Notes: a model not told the origin generated them from the letters alone. Shown: positions 6,960 to 14,365, numbered from the stretch's first letter. The stretch: 18,414 bases of DNA from CAZKMQ01 sp964554065 (GCA_964554065.1 CAZKMQ010000012.1:1-18414); one strand, 5' to 3'. A program made the numbers and translations.

Positions 6960-8039
6960 ATGAAGGCACTACTTACTGGAGGTGGGCGAGCAACACGATT
7001 GCGGCCGATCACTGAAACAATTAATAAACATCTGATTCCGCTTGCTAATCTAACAATGATTGAGCATGCAATCCTGAAAGTGAAGCATGCGGGAATCACT
7101 GATATAATTATTAATACTAATCCTGGTGAAACATCTTTGCAGGATTTTCTTGGAGACGGAAGTCAGCATGGAGTTAAGCTTACATACCGTGAACAAACTG
7201 GAGGGCCGCGTGGCGTGGCGCATATTCCAACTTGCGCGCGCGACTTACTTGAGGGTGAGTCATTTCTTTTTTATCTCAGCGACAATATTATTTTGGGAGA
7301 CATAAATCGGTTTGTAGATTCGTATCATGATGATAAGTGTAATGCGATGCTAGCTTTTTCTAAAGTAAAAGACCCGCAACGCTTTGGAGTTCCAGAGTTT
7401 GATTTGCAGGGAAACCTAATTAACGTTGAAGAGAAGCCTGATCAACCAAAAAGTGATTATGCAGTTACTGGAATTTATTTGTATGACACAAATTATTTTA
7501 CGGCGTTCGATTCTCTTCAGCCAAGCGGTCGCGGTGAGTTTGAGATTTCAGATATTAATGCGTGGTATTTGAAAAACACACCAAAAGTTGGATGGAAAGA
7601 AATTACCGGTTGGTGGAAAGATACTGGAAAAGCTGCTGACCTGCTTGAAGGAAATCAATTACTACTTAATGAGATTACCCGCAATGAAGAATTTAATCAT
7701 GCGTTAATTGGCGAGCGTGTGCAGATCCAAGGGCGAGTACAAATTGCAGAAGGAACGCGTATTGAAGGTGATGTACTTATTCGCGGTCCAGTTGCAATTG
7801 GCAGGCATTGTCTTATTCGGGACAGCTATATCGGGCCATACACTTCAATTGGTGATAATGCCAAAGTTGTAAATACTCAAATTGAAAATACACTTATAAT
7901 GGAAAACGCGAATATCAACTCCGGTGTTCGCATTGTAGATAGTTTGATTGGTAAAAATGTTACTATCACGCCAGAGCAAAGATCTATGCCATCAGGACAT
8001 AAAATGATTTTGGGAGATAATAGTGTTGTTGAGTTGTAA
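6960..8039 (+). CDS. rmlA: Glucose-1-phosphate thymidylyltransferase RmlA, long form with left-handed beta-helix
   Basis: Makes dTDP-glucose from dTTP and glucose-1-phosphate, the first step to dTDP-rhamnose. I use the ATG at 6960, where the nucleotidyltransferase fold begins (MKALLTGGGRATRLRPIT); the in-frame upstream ATG at 6918 falls inside the previous gene. The protein is 359 aa, matching the long RmlA class. The catalytic domain (1-~240) has the P-loop-like segment (5-15), FYLSDNI (104-110) with the metal-binding Asp, VEEKP (156-160) with sugar-phosphate Lys159, and EISDINAWYL. Residues ~245-345 are hexapeptide-like repeats (IGERVQI, IEGDVLI, IGDNAKV) forming a beta-helix. The loop reads GGGRATRL where most relatives have GGxGTRL. 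A different NDP-sugar pyrophosphorylase specificity is possible, but the dTDP-rhamnose context favours RmlA. Its stop directly abuts that of the convergent neighbour. Confidence 0.88.
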   Translation: MKALLTGGGRATRLRPITETINKHLIPLANLTMIEHAILKVKHAGITDIIINTNPGETSLQDFLGDGSQHGVKLTYREQTGGPRGVAHIPTCARDLLEGESFLFYLSDNIILGDINRFVDSYHDDKCNAMLAFSKVKDPQRFGVPEFDLQGNLINVEEKPDQPKSDYAVTGIYLYDTNYFTAFDSLQPSGRGEFEISDINAWYLKNTPKVGWKEITGWWKDTGKAADLLEGNQLLLNEITRNEEFNHALIGERVQIQGRVQIAEGTRIEGDVLIRGPVAIGRHCLIRDSYIGPYTSIGDNAKVVNTQIENTLIMENANINSGVRIVDSLIGKNVTITPEQRSMPSGHKMILGDNSVVEL

Positions 8040-9326
8040 CTACTGTATACCTAACTCGATCAATTGTTTTTCATCAGAAATTGCAAAAATTGTATCGCCG
8101 ACAACTGTAAAGCTTCTGATATCAGCATCAACCTCTAACTCGAATTGGTTGCGCGCGCCTCTTCCGTCATATTCAAGCAGACTAATCTTTCCATTAATAA
8201 GTACGGCGGCATATCCAGTGTCATTCACTGAATGAACTGCATCAATAGGTTCACTGCTGCGTAACAAAAGTGTCATGGGGCTGCCAACTGTCTTGTGCCA
8301 AAGTTCAAAATCATTGTATAAGAGCAAGCCGCCGCTCCCATCATGAGTATAGTGATCTGCATCAAATGACAAAACAATATACTCTTCATTATATACTTCA
8401 AGCAATGTCTTGTTGCTTATGTTTTTTACAAAATGAGCACCCCCATGATTAACAAGATATTGATAACGACCTGATGGTAACTCAAGAGGATCATGTCCAT
8501 CAGCCGTGAAGACACTGTCTTCAATTGCAAAACCATTTCCCTCTACAGTTAGAAGACTGCGTACAAGTTCAGCTTTTTTAGAAATAGTATTTAGGCGAGC
8601 AAGCTGTCCTGCTGAGTCTTTTACTAAAGCAACCCATGGTTGAGCACTGTCCCAATACATAAATTGAAGAAAGCGTTCTGGTTGTGGCAGCTCTTGTATT
8701 TCATCTGGACGAGCAAGAGAGTATAGAACGTCATGGCTTAGTCCTCGTGCACGACTTGAAAGTCTTATAATTGCACGTTGATTGTCTGGGCTCCAGAAGA
8801 TCTCTGCTTCAGATGGAATAAATGGTAGCAAGATAGGGAATTTGGATAGTTTGCCAGCATCGCTTATGGTGAGTATTGGTTGACGCTCAGTAAATAGTAT
8901 CATGCGAGAATTTCCAGGCACTAGAAATGTTTGTTCGGTTTTTTTAAATGATTGAGTTATGTGTGGTTCAGGAATAGTAAATAATGTAGTGTCCACGAAG
9001 GTCGTGCTCTTTGGGTAAACTTCAAGTGTTTTTTGCCATGGGAAATAGCCGTCTTTTTCAATTTTCACATCAACTTCGCGTGGAATAATTCTTGTTACCC
9101 GAAGCGGCGTGTCATATTCAGCCTTGCCGTTGATTGTAACTGTTGATGTGCGTGGTGTTGTTTTGACCAAAAGAGAGCCAGTCGCAATAATTGAGCGGTT
9201 TTTTACATCAATAGTGTAGCCATTTCCATACGTTAAGATCGCTGTCGTAATACTTAGAAAACTAAGCGCAAAAATAACGAATATAACGCGGCGTAAATTG
9301 TGATACGGGAATACTTGATTTGCCAT
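8040..9326 (-). CDS. Membrane-anchored PEGA domain protein
   Basis: A 428-aa envelope protein. Residues 13-33 form one hydrophobic segment preceded by RR, so it is probably an N-terminal anchor with the rest outside the membrane. A PEGA domain spans ~50-116 (GSLLVKTTPRTSTVTINGK, then DTPLRV, then KDGYFPWQKTLEVYP). The remaining ~300 residues look all-beta with repeated strand motifs such as EIFWSPDNQRAII, which suggests a TolB/WD40-like propeller; that fold is inferred. PEGA domains occur in surface proteins and may bind glycans or other envelope partners, but no specific function can be given. It is divergent from murA across 39 bp, with a candidate near-leaderless promoter, and its TAG stop abuts the rmlA TAA with no spacer. 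Confidence 0.82.
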   Translation of the reverse strand: MANQVFPYHNLRRVIFVIFALSFLSITTAILTYGNGYTIDVKNRSIIATGSLLVKTTPRTSTVTINGKAEYDTPLRVTRIIPREVDVKIEKDGYFPWQKTLEVYPKSTTFVDTTLFTIPEPHITQSFKKTEQTFLVPGNSRMILFTERQPILTISDAGKLSKFPILLPFIPSEAEIFWSPDNQRAIIRLSSRARGLSHDVLYSLARPDEIQELPQPERFLQFMYWDSAQPWVALVKDSAGQLARLNTISKKAELVRSLLTVEGNGFAIEDSVFTADGHDPLELPSGRYQYLVNHGGAHFVKNISNKTLLEVYNEEYIVLSFDADHYTHDGSGGLLLYNDFELWHKTVGSPMTLLLRSSEPIDAVHSVNDTGYAAVLINGKISLLEYDGRGARNQFELEVDADIRSFTVVGDTIFAISDEKQLIELGIQ

Positions 9327-9343
9327 ACAAGATAGGGTACACT
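9315..9343 (+). promoter_or_regulatory. Candidate promoter of the murA-ribH operon
   Basis: TTGATT (9315-9320), a 17-nt spacer and TACACT (9338-9343), preceded by ATAGGG as in the promoter at 4994-5023. Predicted transcription starts near 9350, leaving about 15 nt without an SD before the ATG at 9366. The -35 lies just inside the downstream edge of the divergent PEGA gene's start region. Confidence 0.5.
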
Positions 9344-9362
9344 ATTGCTACTAGTTAATCAA
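9334..9362 (-). promoter_or_regulatory. Candidate promoter of the PEGA gene
   Basis: On the - strand, TTGATT (9362-9357), a 17-nt spacer and TACCCT (9339-9334), then only 7 nt to the ATG at 9326. The -10 is a poor match, but the spacing is right and the leaderless geometry repeats that of other genes here. The -10 overlaps that of the opposing murA promoter. Confidence 0.4.
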
Positions 9363-9365
9363 CAT

Positions 9366-10631
9366 ATGGATCATTATCGCATACAAGGAGGTAAAGCGCT
9401 AACTGGAAGCATTGCTGTTTCTGGAGCAAAGAATTTTGCATTAAAGACATTTGGTGCCGCTATTATTATGGATGGCCCTCTTGAAATTTCGCGTTTGCCA
9501 GAAATTCAGGATGTACATCGCATGATGGAGATCATGGAGACAATTGGAGCAAAGCTTACACATGGTGATCATAATAACAAAGTAATTGTTGATGCTTCAG
9601 ATGTGAGCAGTAGTGATTTACGCGAGACAAAAGTTGGTAAGATCCGAGCTTCAGTGTTGCTAATTGGTCCTCTGCTTTATCGTTTAGGAAAAGTACAATT
9701 ACAGCACCCAGGTGGGTGTGTGTTAGGGAAGCGACCGATTGATCTGTTTCTTGATGGTTTTTCCAAGCTTGGAGCAACAGTTGTTGAAAAAGATGATTGC
9801 TTTGAGTTAACTACGAGTGGGCTTACAGGTGGAACAATAGTTTTTCCTATTATTAGTGTAACAGCTACTGAAGCGCTCATGACGACAGCAACTCGAGCCA
9901 AGGGCACTACTGTTTTGAAAAATGCGGCAGTTGAGCCTGAGGTTGTGGCACTAGCTGAGATGTTAAATCGCTGTGGCGCAAAGATCACTGGAGCTGGCAC
10001 GCCAACAATTACTATTGAAGGTGTAGAAACATTGTCTGGAACTAATGTTGATTGCATTCCTGATCGTATTGAGACAGCCACATTTGCTATAATGGCTGCG
10101 GCAACACGCAGTGAAATTACTATTACGAATTGTATACCTGATCATGTTGAGGCGCTGCTCGCATTGTTTGAGCGCATGGGTGTGCCATTTAGTCGTACTA
10201 GAGATACACTAACCATACATAAGTATGATCACGTACTTAAGGCTACTGACGTTCGCACGCATGAATATCCAGGATTTGTAACTGATTATCAAGCGCCAAT
10301 GACTGTGCTGCTTACTCAGGCTGAGGGATTAAGTATGGTACATGAGACAGTTTTTGAGGGGCGACTATTTTATACAGATCTTTTAACACGTATGGGTGCA
10401 AATATTATTATGTGCGACCCTCATCGTGTACTAGTTCAGGGTCCGCATTCACTTAAAGGACGTGTACTTGAAAGTCCAGACATTCGTGCGGGTATTGCAA
10501 TGGTAATTGCTGGGCTTATGGCAAAAGGCGAGACAACAATCTATAATATATATCAAGTAGAGCGAGGGTATGAGCGCATTGATGAGCGCCTTCGTGCACT
10601 TGGCGCCGACATAGAGCGCATTACCGATTAA
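9366..10631 (+). CDS. murA: UDP-N-acetylglucosamine 1-carboxyvinyltransferase MurA
   Basis: Transfers enolpyruvate from PEP to UDP-GlcNAc, the first committed step of peptidoglycan synthesis, in the cytoplasm. It is 421 aa, the normal length. The ATG at 9366 gives MDHYRIQGGKALTGSIAVSG; the TTG seven codons upstream lies next to the predicted -10 box and is unlikely. The EPSP-synthase-like fold shows GAKN (20-23) with the conserved Lys22/Asn23, HPGGCVLGKRP with active-site Cys118, the DRIETATFA block, TDYQAP around the catalytic Asp, and DIRAGIAMVIAG near the C-terminus. Since the loop has Cys rather than Asp, fosfomycin sensitivity is predicted by analogy. It leads a five-gene run with spacers of 1-5 bp. 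The family fit is unambiguous. Confidence 0.96.
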   Translation: MDHYRIQGGKALTGSIAVSGAKNFALKTFGAAIIMDGPLEISRLPEIQDVHRMMEIMETIGAKLTHGDHNNKVIVDASDVSSSDLRETKVGKIRASVLLIGPLLYRLGKVQLQHPGGCVLGKRPIDLFLDGFSKLGATVVEKDDCFELTTSGLTGGTIVFPIISVTATEALMTTATRAKGTTVLKNAAVEPEVVALAEMLNRCGAKITGAGTPTITIEGVETLSGTNVDCIPDRIETATFAIMAAATRSEITITNCIPDHVEALLALFERMGVPFSRTRDTLTIHKYDHVLKATDVRTHEYPGFVTDYQAPMTVLLTQAEGLSMVHETVFEGRLFYTDLLTRMGANIIMCDPHRVLVQGPHSLKGRVLESPDIRAGIAMVIAGLMAKGETTIYNIYQVERGYERIDERLRALGADIERITD

Positions 10632-10634
10632 AGT

Positions 10635-11924
10635 ATGGAATCACCAGCTTCACGTCGTACAAAAAGTCATCTGAACATGTATTTGAAATTTGTTGTACTG
10701 ATTGTTGTTTTTGCCTCCGGGATTTATATGGGTGCAGTGAACAACATAGGTAATGTTCAGGAGCGACTTGCACAACAGTTGAATAATCAAACTCTAATCG
10801 GGCTTACTGATTTGACAAAAGGATTTTCTGATACTGTGGAGACTGAGTTGTTTTGGGATGTATGGGAAATTGTTCAGGAAAAGTTTGTTGAAGGTCCGCA
10901 AGATGAGCGCTCATTGTTCTACGGAGCTATTGAAGGAGCTGTAGCATCTCTTGAAGATCCTTATTCGGTTTTTTTGCGACCAGAAATTACAAAAGAATTT
11001 GTTGCTGATTTGTCCGGATCATTTGAGGGTATAGGTGCAGAGATTGGCAAACGTCAAGGGCGATTAATTATTGTGGCGCCATTACCAAATTCACCTGCAG
11101 AGAAAGCAGGGTTGGAGTCTGGAGATATTGTTGCAACTATTGATGGTGAGGATGCTGGGCCACTACCTCTTGATGAAGCGGTGCGTCGCATTCGAGGTCC
11201 GCGAGGAAGTGCTGTGCAGTTTACGATTTTTCGAGAGAAGACTGATGAGTTGCTTGATATTTCTGTAACGCGGGCTCCAATTGATATTCCAACAGTTTCT
11301 CATGAAGTTCGAGAAGATGGTGTACTTTATGTTAAGCTGTCTCACTTTAATGATGTGTCATTGAAGAAGTTCGATCCGGTAATAAAGGCTGCAAATAAAG
11401 ATAGCGTCAAAGGTATGGTGCTTGATCTGCGAAACAATCCTGGTGGATTTCTTGATGTGGCAGTGGCAATGACCAGTGAGTGGCTGGCTGAGGGTGAGCT
11501 TATTGTGAAGGAAGACTTTCATAATGGTGGTGATCATGATATTGAATATACGTCACGCGGGAATCATCGATTGACTGATGTACCTACTGTTGTATTGATT
11601 AATGGTGGTAGCGCGTCAGCTTCAGAGATATTAGCTGGAGCACTGCGCGATCATGACAAAGCGATTTTAGTTGGTGAGACTACTTTTGGAAAAGGGTCAG
11701 TTCAAGATTTCCAGACCTTCCCTGATGGTTCAGCACTCAAGTTAACTGTGGCTAAGTGGCTCACACCAAAAGGCGGTTCAATTAATGATACAGGTATTGA
11801 AGCTGATGTAACGGTTACTGGTGAGAGCGAAATAGATGTGGAGCTTGATGATATTGGTGATCCAATATTGGATAAGGGGATAGAGGTATTGCTTGAACTT
11901 GTTGGAGAGTCACTTTCTGAATAA
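10635..11924 (+). CDS. S41 family C-terminal processing peptidase (CtpA/Prc-like) with PDZ domain
   Basis: A membrane-anchored periplasmic or extracellular serine protease of 429 aa. Residues ~16-34 form the single hydrophobic anchor after a basic start. Residues ~72-125 match the S41 N-terminal helical region (EDPYSVFL). The PDZ domain is ~128-200 (GIGAEIG, then SPAEKAGLESGDIV). The S41 core follows: GMVLDLRNNPGG (260-271), GGSASASEI with predicted nucleophile Ser328, and GETTFGKGSVQ with general base Lys353; the 25-residue Ser-Lys spacing equals that of Tsp. The C-terminal ~40 residues are acidic. Such proteases trim or degrade envelope proteins and often control peptidoglycan hydrolases, which suits its place 3 bp after murA, but the target is unknown. 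A start at Met15 (10677) is possible. Confidence 0.93.
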   Translation: MESPASRRTKSHLNMYLKFVVLIVVFASGIYMGAVNNIGNVQERLAQQLNNQTLIGLTDLTKGFSDTVETELFWDVWEIVQEKFVEGPQDERSLFYGAIEGAVASLEDPYSVFLRPEITKEFVADLSGSFEGIGAEIGKRQGRLIIVAPLPNSPAEKAGLESGDIVATIDGEDAGPLPLDEAVRRIRGPRGSAVQFTIFREKTDELLDISVTRAPIDIPTVSHEVREDGVLYVKLSHFNDVSLKKFDPVIKAANKDSVKGMVLDLRNNPGGFLDVAVAMTSEWLAEGELIVKEDFHNGGDHDIEYTSRGNHRLTDVPTVVLINGGSASASEILAGALRDHDKAILVGETTFGKGSVQDFQTFPDGSALKLTVAKWLTPKGGSINDTGIEADVTVTGESEIDVELDDIGDPILDKGIEVLLELVGESLSE

Positions 11925-11929
11925 ATTGC

Positions 11930-12310
11930 ATGCGTATTACTGGTACGGTGATAGAAGGTAAGAAAGAGGGAAGAGCTCTTGGTTACCCAACAGCTAATTT
12001 GCAGTACGCACTTGATGATAATCAAGAACTCGCTCATGGTATTTATGCCGGGCGAGTTTTTTGGAACGAAGGATCTTTTGAGCGAGTGCGCGATGGTGCA
12101 ATTGTTGTTGGTGGAGATTTTGAAAATGGTGGTTTGCCAAAGTTCGAAGTTTTTATTTTAGATTTTGATGGAGATTTGTACGGTGTAGAACTTACAGTTG
12201 AACTGCTTGATAAAATTCGTGATATGCGCAAATTTGAAGATCAAGGTGAGCTTATTGCTCAGATAAAAAAAGACGTGGATGATATCCATGCTGTTTTACA
12301 GAAGAAATAA
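11930..12310 (+). CDS. Monofunctional riboflavin kinase (RibF C-terminal module only)
   Basis: Phosphorylates riboflavin to FMN using ATP. This 126-aa protein corresponds only to the flavokinase half of bacterial RibF; the FAD-synthetase half is absent, and the frame begins cleanly at ATG 5 bp after the previous stop, so it is not a truncation remnant. Motifs: ITGTVIEG (3-10), GRALGYPTANL (14-24, the nucleotide/Mg site), HGIYAGRV (36-43), FEVFILDFDGDLYG (72-85) with the candidate catalytic Glu73, and IRDMRKFEDQGELIAQIKKD at the end. The usual NIGxRPTF stretch is replaced by a glycine-rich VVGGDFENGG. FAD would need a separate adenylyltransferase elsewhere or uptake. It is followed after 1 bp by ribE, so FMN formation is grouped with riboflavin synthesis. 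Confidence 0.87.
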   Translation: MRITGTVIEGKKEGRALGYPTANLQYALDDNQELAHGIYAGRVFWNEGSFERVRDGAIVVGGDFENGGLPKFEVFILDFDGDLYGVELTVELLDKIRDMRKFEDQGELIAQIKKDVDDIHAVLQKK

Positions 12311-12311
12311 T

Positions 12312-12920
12312 ATGTTTACTGGGATTGTTCAAGCTTGTGTTCCTGTATCATTTGTGGAGACTAAACCCGGCTTAGTTAGCTTTAGTATTGAACTGCCTAA
12401 TTGTGAGGGGTTGCAGGACGGCGCGAGTATTGCTGTTGATGGTGTGTGCTTAACAGTTGTCGATATATCTGGTAATGTTGTGCGTTTTGATGCAATGGAA
12501 GAGACACTTAATAAATCCACTATTGGAATGTTGTCAGTTGGTAGTCGCGCGAATATAGAACGCAGCGCAAAGGTGGGTGATGAGATTGGTGGTCATCTGG
12601 TGTCAGGTCATGTGACTGGTACAGCCAAGATCATTGCAATAGATAATCCAGAGAATAACCATGTGGTTACATTTCATGTTGCTGCAGAAATAATGTCCTA
12701 CATTTTTGAAAAAGGATTTGTTGCACTTGATGGATGTAGTCTTACTATTGTTGATGCAGATAAGACTACTAACACATTTACAGTTTGGCTTATTCCAGAG
12801 ACACTTGATGTAACAACATTCGGCTTTAAGAAAGTAGGCGATAGTGTAAATATTGAAATTGATTCTCGTACACAAATTATTGTGGATACAGTAAATAACT
12901 ATTTATCTAGCCAAAAATAA
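12312..12920 (+). CDS. ribE: Riboflavin synthase alpha chain
   Basis: Dismutates two molecules of 6,7-dimethyl-8-ribityllumazine to riboflavin plus a pyrimidine. At 202 aa it is full length, with the two lumazine-binding barrels of the family: barrel 1 begins with the invariant MFTGIV (1-6) and has DGVCLTV (43-49) and SGHV (98-101); barrel 2 has GCSLTIV (141-147) and IPETL (161-165). The invariant MFTGIV fixes the start at 12312, not the upstream in-frame ATG at 12279. The junction with the riboflavin kinase is TAATATG, without SD, as is the next junction, so translation probably reinitiates. It feeds on the product of ribH next door. The earlier steps (GTP cyclohydrolase II, deaminase/reductase, DHBP synthase) are not in this window. 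Confidence 0.95.
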   Translation: MFTGIVQACVPVSFVETKPGLVSFSIELPNCEGLQDGASIAVDGVCLTVVDISGNVVRFDAMEETLNKSTIGMLSVGSRANIERSAKVGDEIGGHLVSGHVTGTAKIIAIDNPENNHVVTFHVAAEIMSYIFEKGFVALDGCSLTIVDADKTTNTFTVWLIPETLDVTTFGFKKVGDSVNIEIDSRTQIIVDTVNNYLSSQK

Positions 12921-12921
12921 T

Positions 12922-13395
12922 ATGTCTGTAGACAAACATGTGATTTTCAAAAATATAGATGGTAAGGGTTTCAAAGTTGCAATAGTGGTTGCGAATTGGA
13001 ATCCTGAAATTTGTGAATCTTTGGAAAAGTGGTGTGTGCGTGGCCTGCTTGACACTGGTGTTCAGAGAGATCATATTGTGATTGAGCATGTGCCAGGAAG
13101 TTATGAGTTGCCAATTGCAGCTAAGCAGTTTGCAGATAGTGGAAAGTATGATGCTGTAGTTGCAATCGGCTGTCTTATAAAAGGTGAGACTATGCACTTT
13201 GAATATATTGCTGAGGCAGTGTCGCAAGGTATTATGAATGTTGGATTAGAAACCGGTGTGCCAACCATCTTTGGCGTGCTCACTTGTCTGAACCAAGAGC
13301 AAGCTGCGGCGCGCAGCCAAGATAATGAGAAAAATTCTGGATACAGTTGGGGTAAATCAGCTGTTGAGATGGCACACGGAATGAAACACTGGTAG
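12922..13395 (+). CDS. ribH: 6,7-dimethyl-8-ribityllumazine synthase
   Basis: Condenses 5-amino-6-ribitylamino-uracil with 3,4-dihydroxy-2-butanone 4-phosphate to the lumazine used by ribE; usually forms pentamers or 60-mer shells. The 157 aa contain the family's markers: IVVANWNPEI (21-30) with the aromatic substrate-stacking residue, HVPGSYELPIAAK (56-68), AIGCLIKGETMHFEYIAEAVSQGIM (in parts, 81-105) with the catalytic His92, and FGVLTCLNQEQAAAR with phosphate-binding Arg131. No key residue is missing. It ends the murA operon, 1 bp after ribE (TAATATG), and stops just ahead of a strong bidirectional terminator. Confidence 0.95.
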   Translation: MSVDKHVIFKNIDGKGFKVAIVVANWNPEICESLEKWCVRGLLDTGVQRDHIVIEHVPGSYELPIAAKQFADSGKYDAVVAIGCLIKGETMHFEYIAEAVSQGIMNVGLETGVPTIFGVLTCLNQEQAAARSQDNEKNSGYSWGKSAVEMAHGMKHW

Positions 13396-13397
13396 TT

Positions 13398-13429
13398 AAA
13401 AAACCGCTGTCTACTGACAGCGGCTTTTT
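13398..13429. terminator. Bidirectional intrinsic terminator between ribH and era
   Basis: CCGCTGTC (13404-13411) and GACAGCGG (13416-13423) form a perfect 8-bp stem with a TACT loop. An A-run lies to the left and TTTTT to the right, so it can stop transcription from both sides. The era stop codon (13430-13428) sits inside the T-run. Confidence 0.88.
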
Positions 13430-14318
13430 ACATTCTCAACTCCCACTTGGGATTTACTTCGACTGTAAGTTCGAGAAATATTTTCTTGTTGGTGGCTTGC
13501 TCAAGTTCTTTGCGACTGATAAGGCCAATCTCTTTAATTTTTTGTCCACGGTGACCAATAAGCATTTTTTTGTAGCGATCTGCTGTTGTAACAATGCGAC
13601 CGCTGATAACTAAGACTTGCTTTTCGGGTTTGTCTTCAATAGTGTCAATTTCAACTGTGGTGGAGTATGGAACTTCTTGTCGTGTAACAATAAAAATCTT
13701 TTCACGAATAATTTCTTCAATCCAAAATTTCTCGTTCATATTGGTGAGCTGGCCATCAGGATACGGTAGTTCGTCTTCTGGAATTTCTGGGAGTGCATCC
13801 ATCACCGCCTCTTTGAGCGGTTGAATATGGCGACCACGTAGTGCAGATAGTTCTATTAGCTGGTCAAAACCTTCATCTTCCATTAGGAATCGATAATCAT
13901 CGATAAATGGTTTTTTGTGTATGTCTGTTTTATTTATTACCAGAATCTTTGGAACATCAGTTTTGCGGATCAGGCTTAATGTATAGCGTTCTTCCTCACC
14001 AATTTCGCGTGTTGGGTCAACAACATATACAACGCAGTCAATGTCTTGCAAAGAGTTCTTTACGCGTTCAAGAAGTCGGGGAGTGAGTGGTGAATTCTTT
14101 TCTTTTAAAACTCCTGGAGTGTCCACGAACACAATTTGTCCTCGATCATCATTAACAACGCCATGGATAATATGACGTGTAGTTTGAGCCTTGGTAGTCA
14201 CTGCAGCGATCTTTGTACCAACCAAAGTATTGAGCAATGTGGACTTACCAACATTGGATCGGCCTAGAATAACCGCAAAGCCGCTCTTTACTAATTTTTT
14301 CTCAGAAATTGCATTCAT
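13428..14318 (-). CDS. era: GTPase Era
   Basis: Ribosome-assembly GTPase acting on the 3' end of 16S rRNA in the 30S subunit. I start at the ATG at 14318 (MNAISEKKLVKSGFAVILG), giving 296 aa, the normal Era length; an in-frame ATG at 14405 would add 29 unrelated residues lying over the rplI start. G motifs: GRSNVGKST (19-27), KAQTTRH around the switch I Thr, DTPG (66-69), NKTD (129-132), SAL (158-160). The C-terminal KH domain has MLIGHRGQKIKEIG (252-265) and ends FLELTVEVNPKW. A TTGACA-N17-TACTAT promoter ends 9 nt before the ATG, so the mRNA is probably leaderless. It is divergent from rplI, and its stop lies within the shared terminator. Confidence 0.96.
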   Translation of the reverse strand: MNAISEKKLVKSGFAVILGRSNVGKSTLLNTLVGTKIAAVTTKAQTTRHIIHGVVNDDRGQIVFVDTPGVLKEKNSPLTPRLLERVKNSLQDIDCVVYVVDPTREIGEEERYTLSLIRKTDVPKILVINKTDIHKKPFIDDYRFLMEDEGFDQLIELSALRGRHIQPLKEAVMDALPEIPEDELPYPDGQLTNMNEKFWIEEIIREKIFIVTRQEVPYSTTVEIDTIEDKPEKQVLVISGRIVTTADRYKKMLIGHRGQKIKEIGLISRKELEQATNKKIFLELTVEVNPKWELRM

Positions 14319-14326
14319 AATACGGC

Positions 14327-14332
14327 TATAGT
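14327..14332 (+). promoter_or_regulatory. Candidate -10 element of rplI
   Basis: TATAGT lies 33 nt before the rplI ATG and fully overlaps the era -10 read on the other strand. No convincing -35 is visible 17 nt upstream. An AAGG at 14355-14358, 7 nt before the ATG, is a weak SD for rplI. Confidence 0.4.
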
Positions 14333-14356
14333 AGGCTAAATGTAGGTAAATGTCAA
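14328..14356 (-). promoter_or_regulatory. Promoter of era
   Basis: On the - strand, TTGACA (14356-14351), a 17-nt spacer and TACTAT (14333-14328). The -35 is perfect. With the ATG at 14318, transcription would start 1-3 nt before the start codon or at it, so era mRNA is likely leaderless. Confidence 0.68.
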
Positions 14357-14365
14357 GGTAAATGT
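14337..14365 (+). repeat. Three direct copies of TAAATGT between era and rplI
   Basis: TAAATGT occurs at 14337-14343, 14347-14353 and 14359-14365, at steps of 10 and 12 bp, close to one helical turn. The copies cover the era -35 box and the rplI leader up to its start codon. They may be a regulator site or only local low-complexity sequence. Confidence 0.5.

Noticed and set aside
9384..9392. AAGGAGGT, a perfect SD-like string inside murA
   Set aside because: It encodes part of the conserved RIQGGK start of MurA, and no ATG, GTG or TTG follows at a workable distance with a plausible frame.
12095..12130. Frameshift in the riboflavin kinase
   Set aside because: The frame is open and motifs on both sides are in the same frame, so the altered loop is a substitution and not a frameshift.
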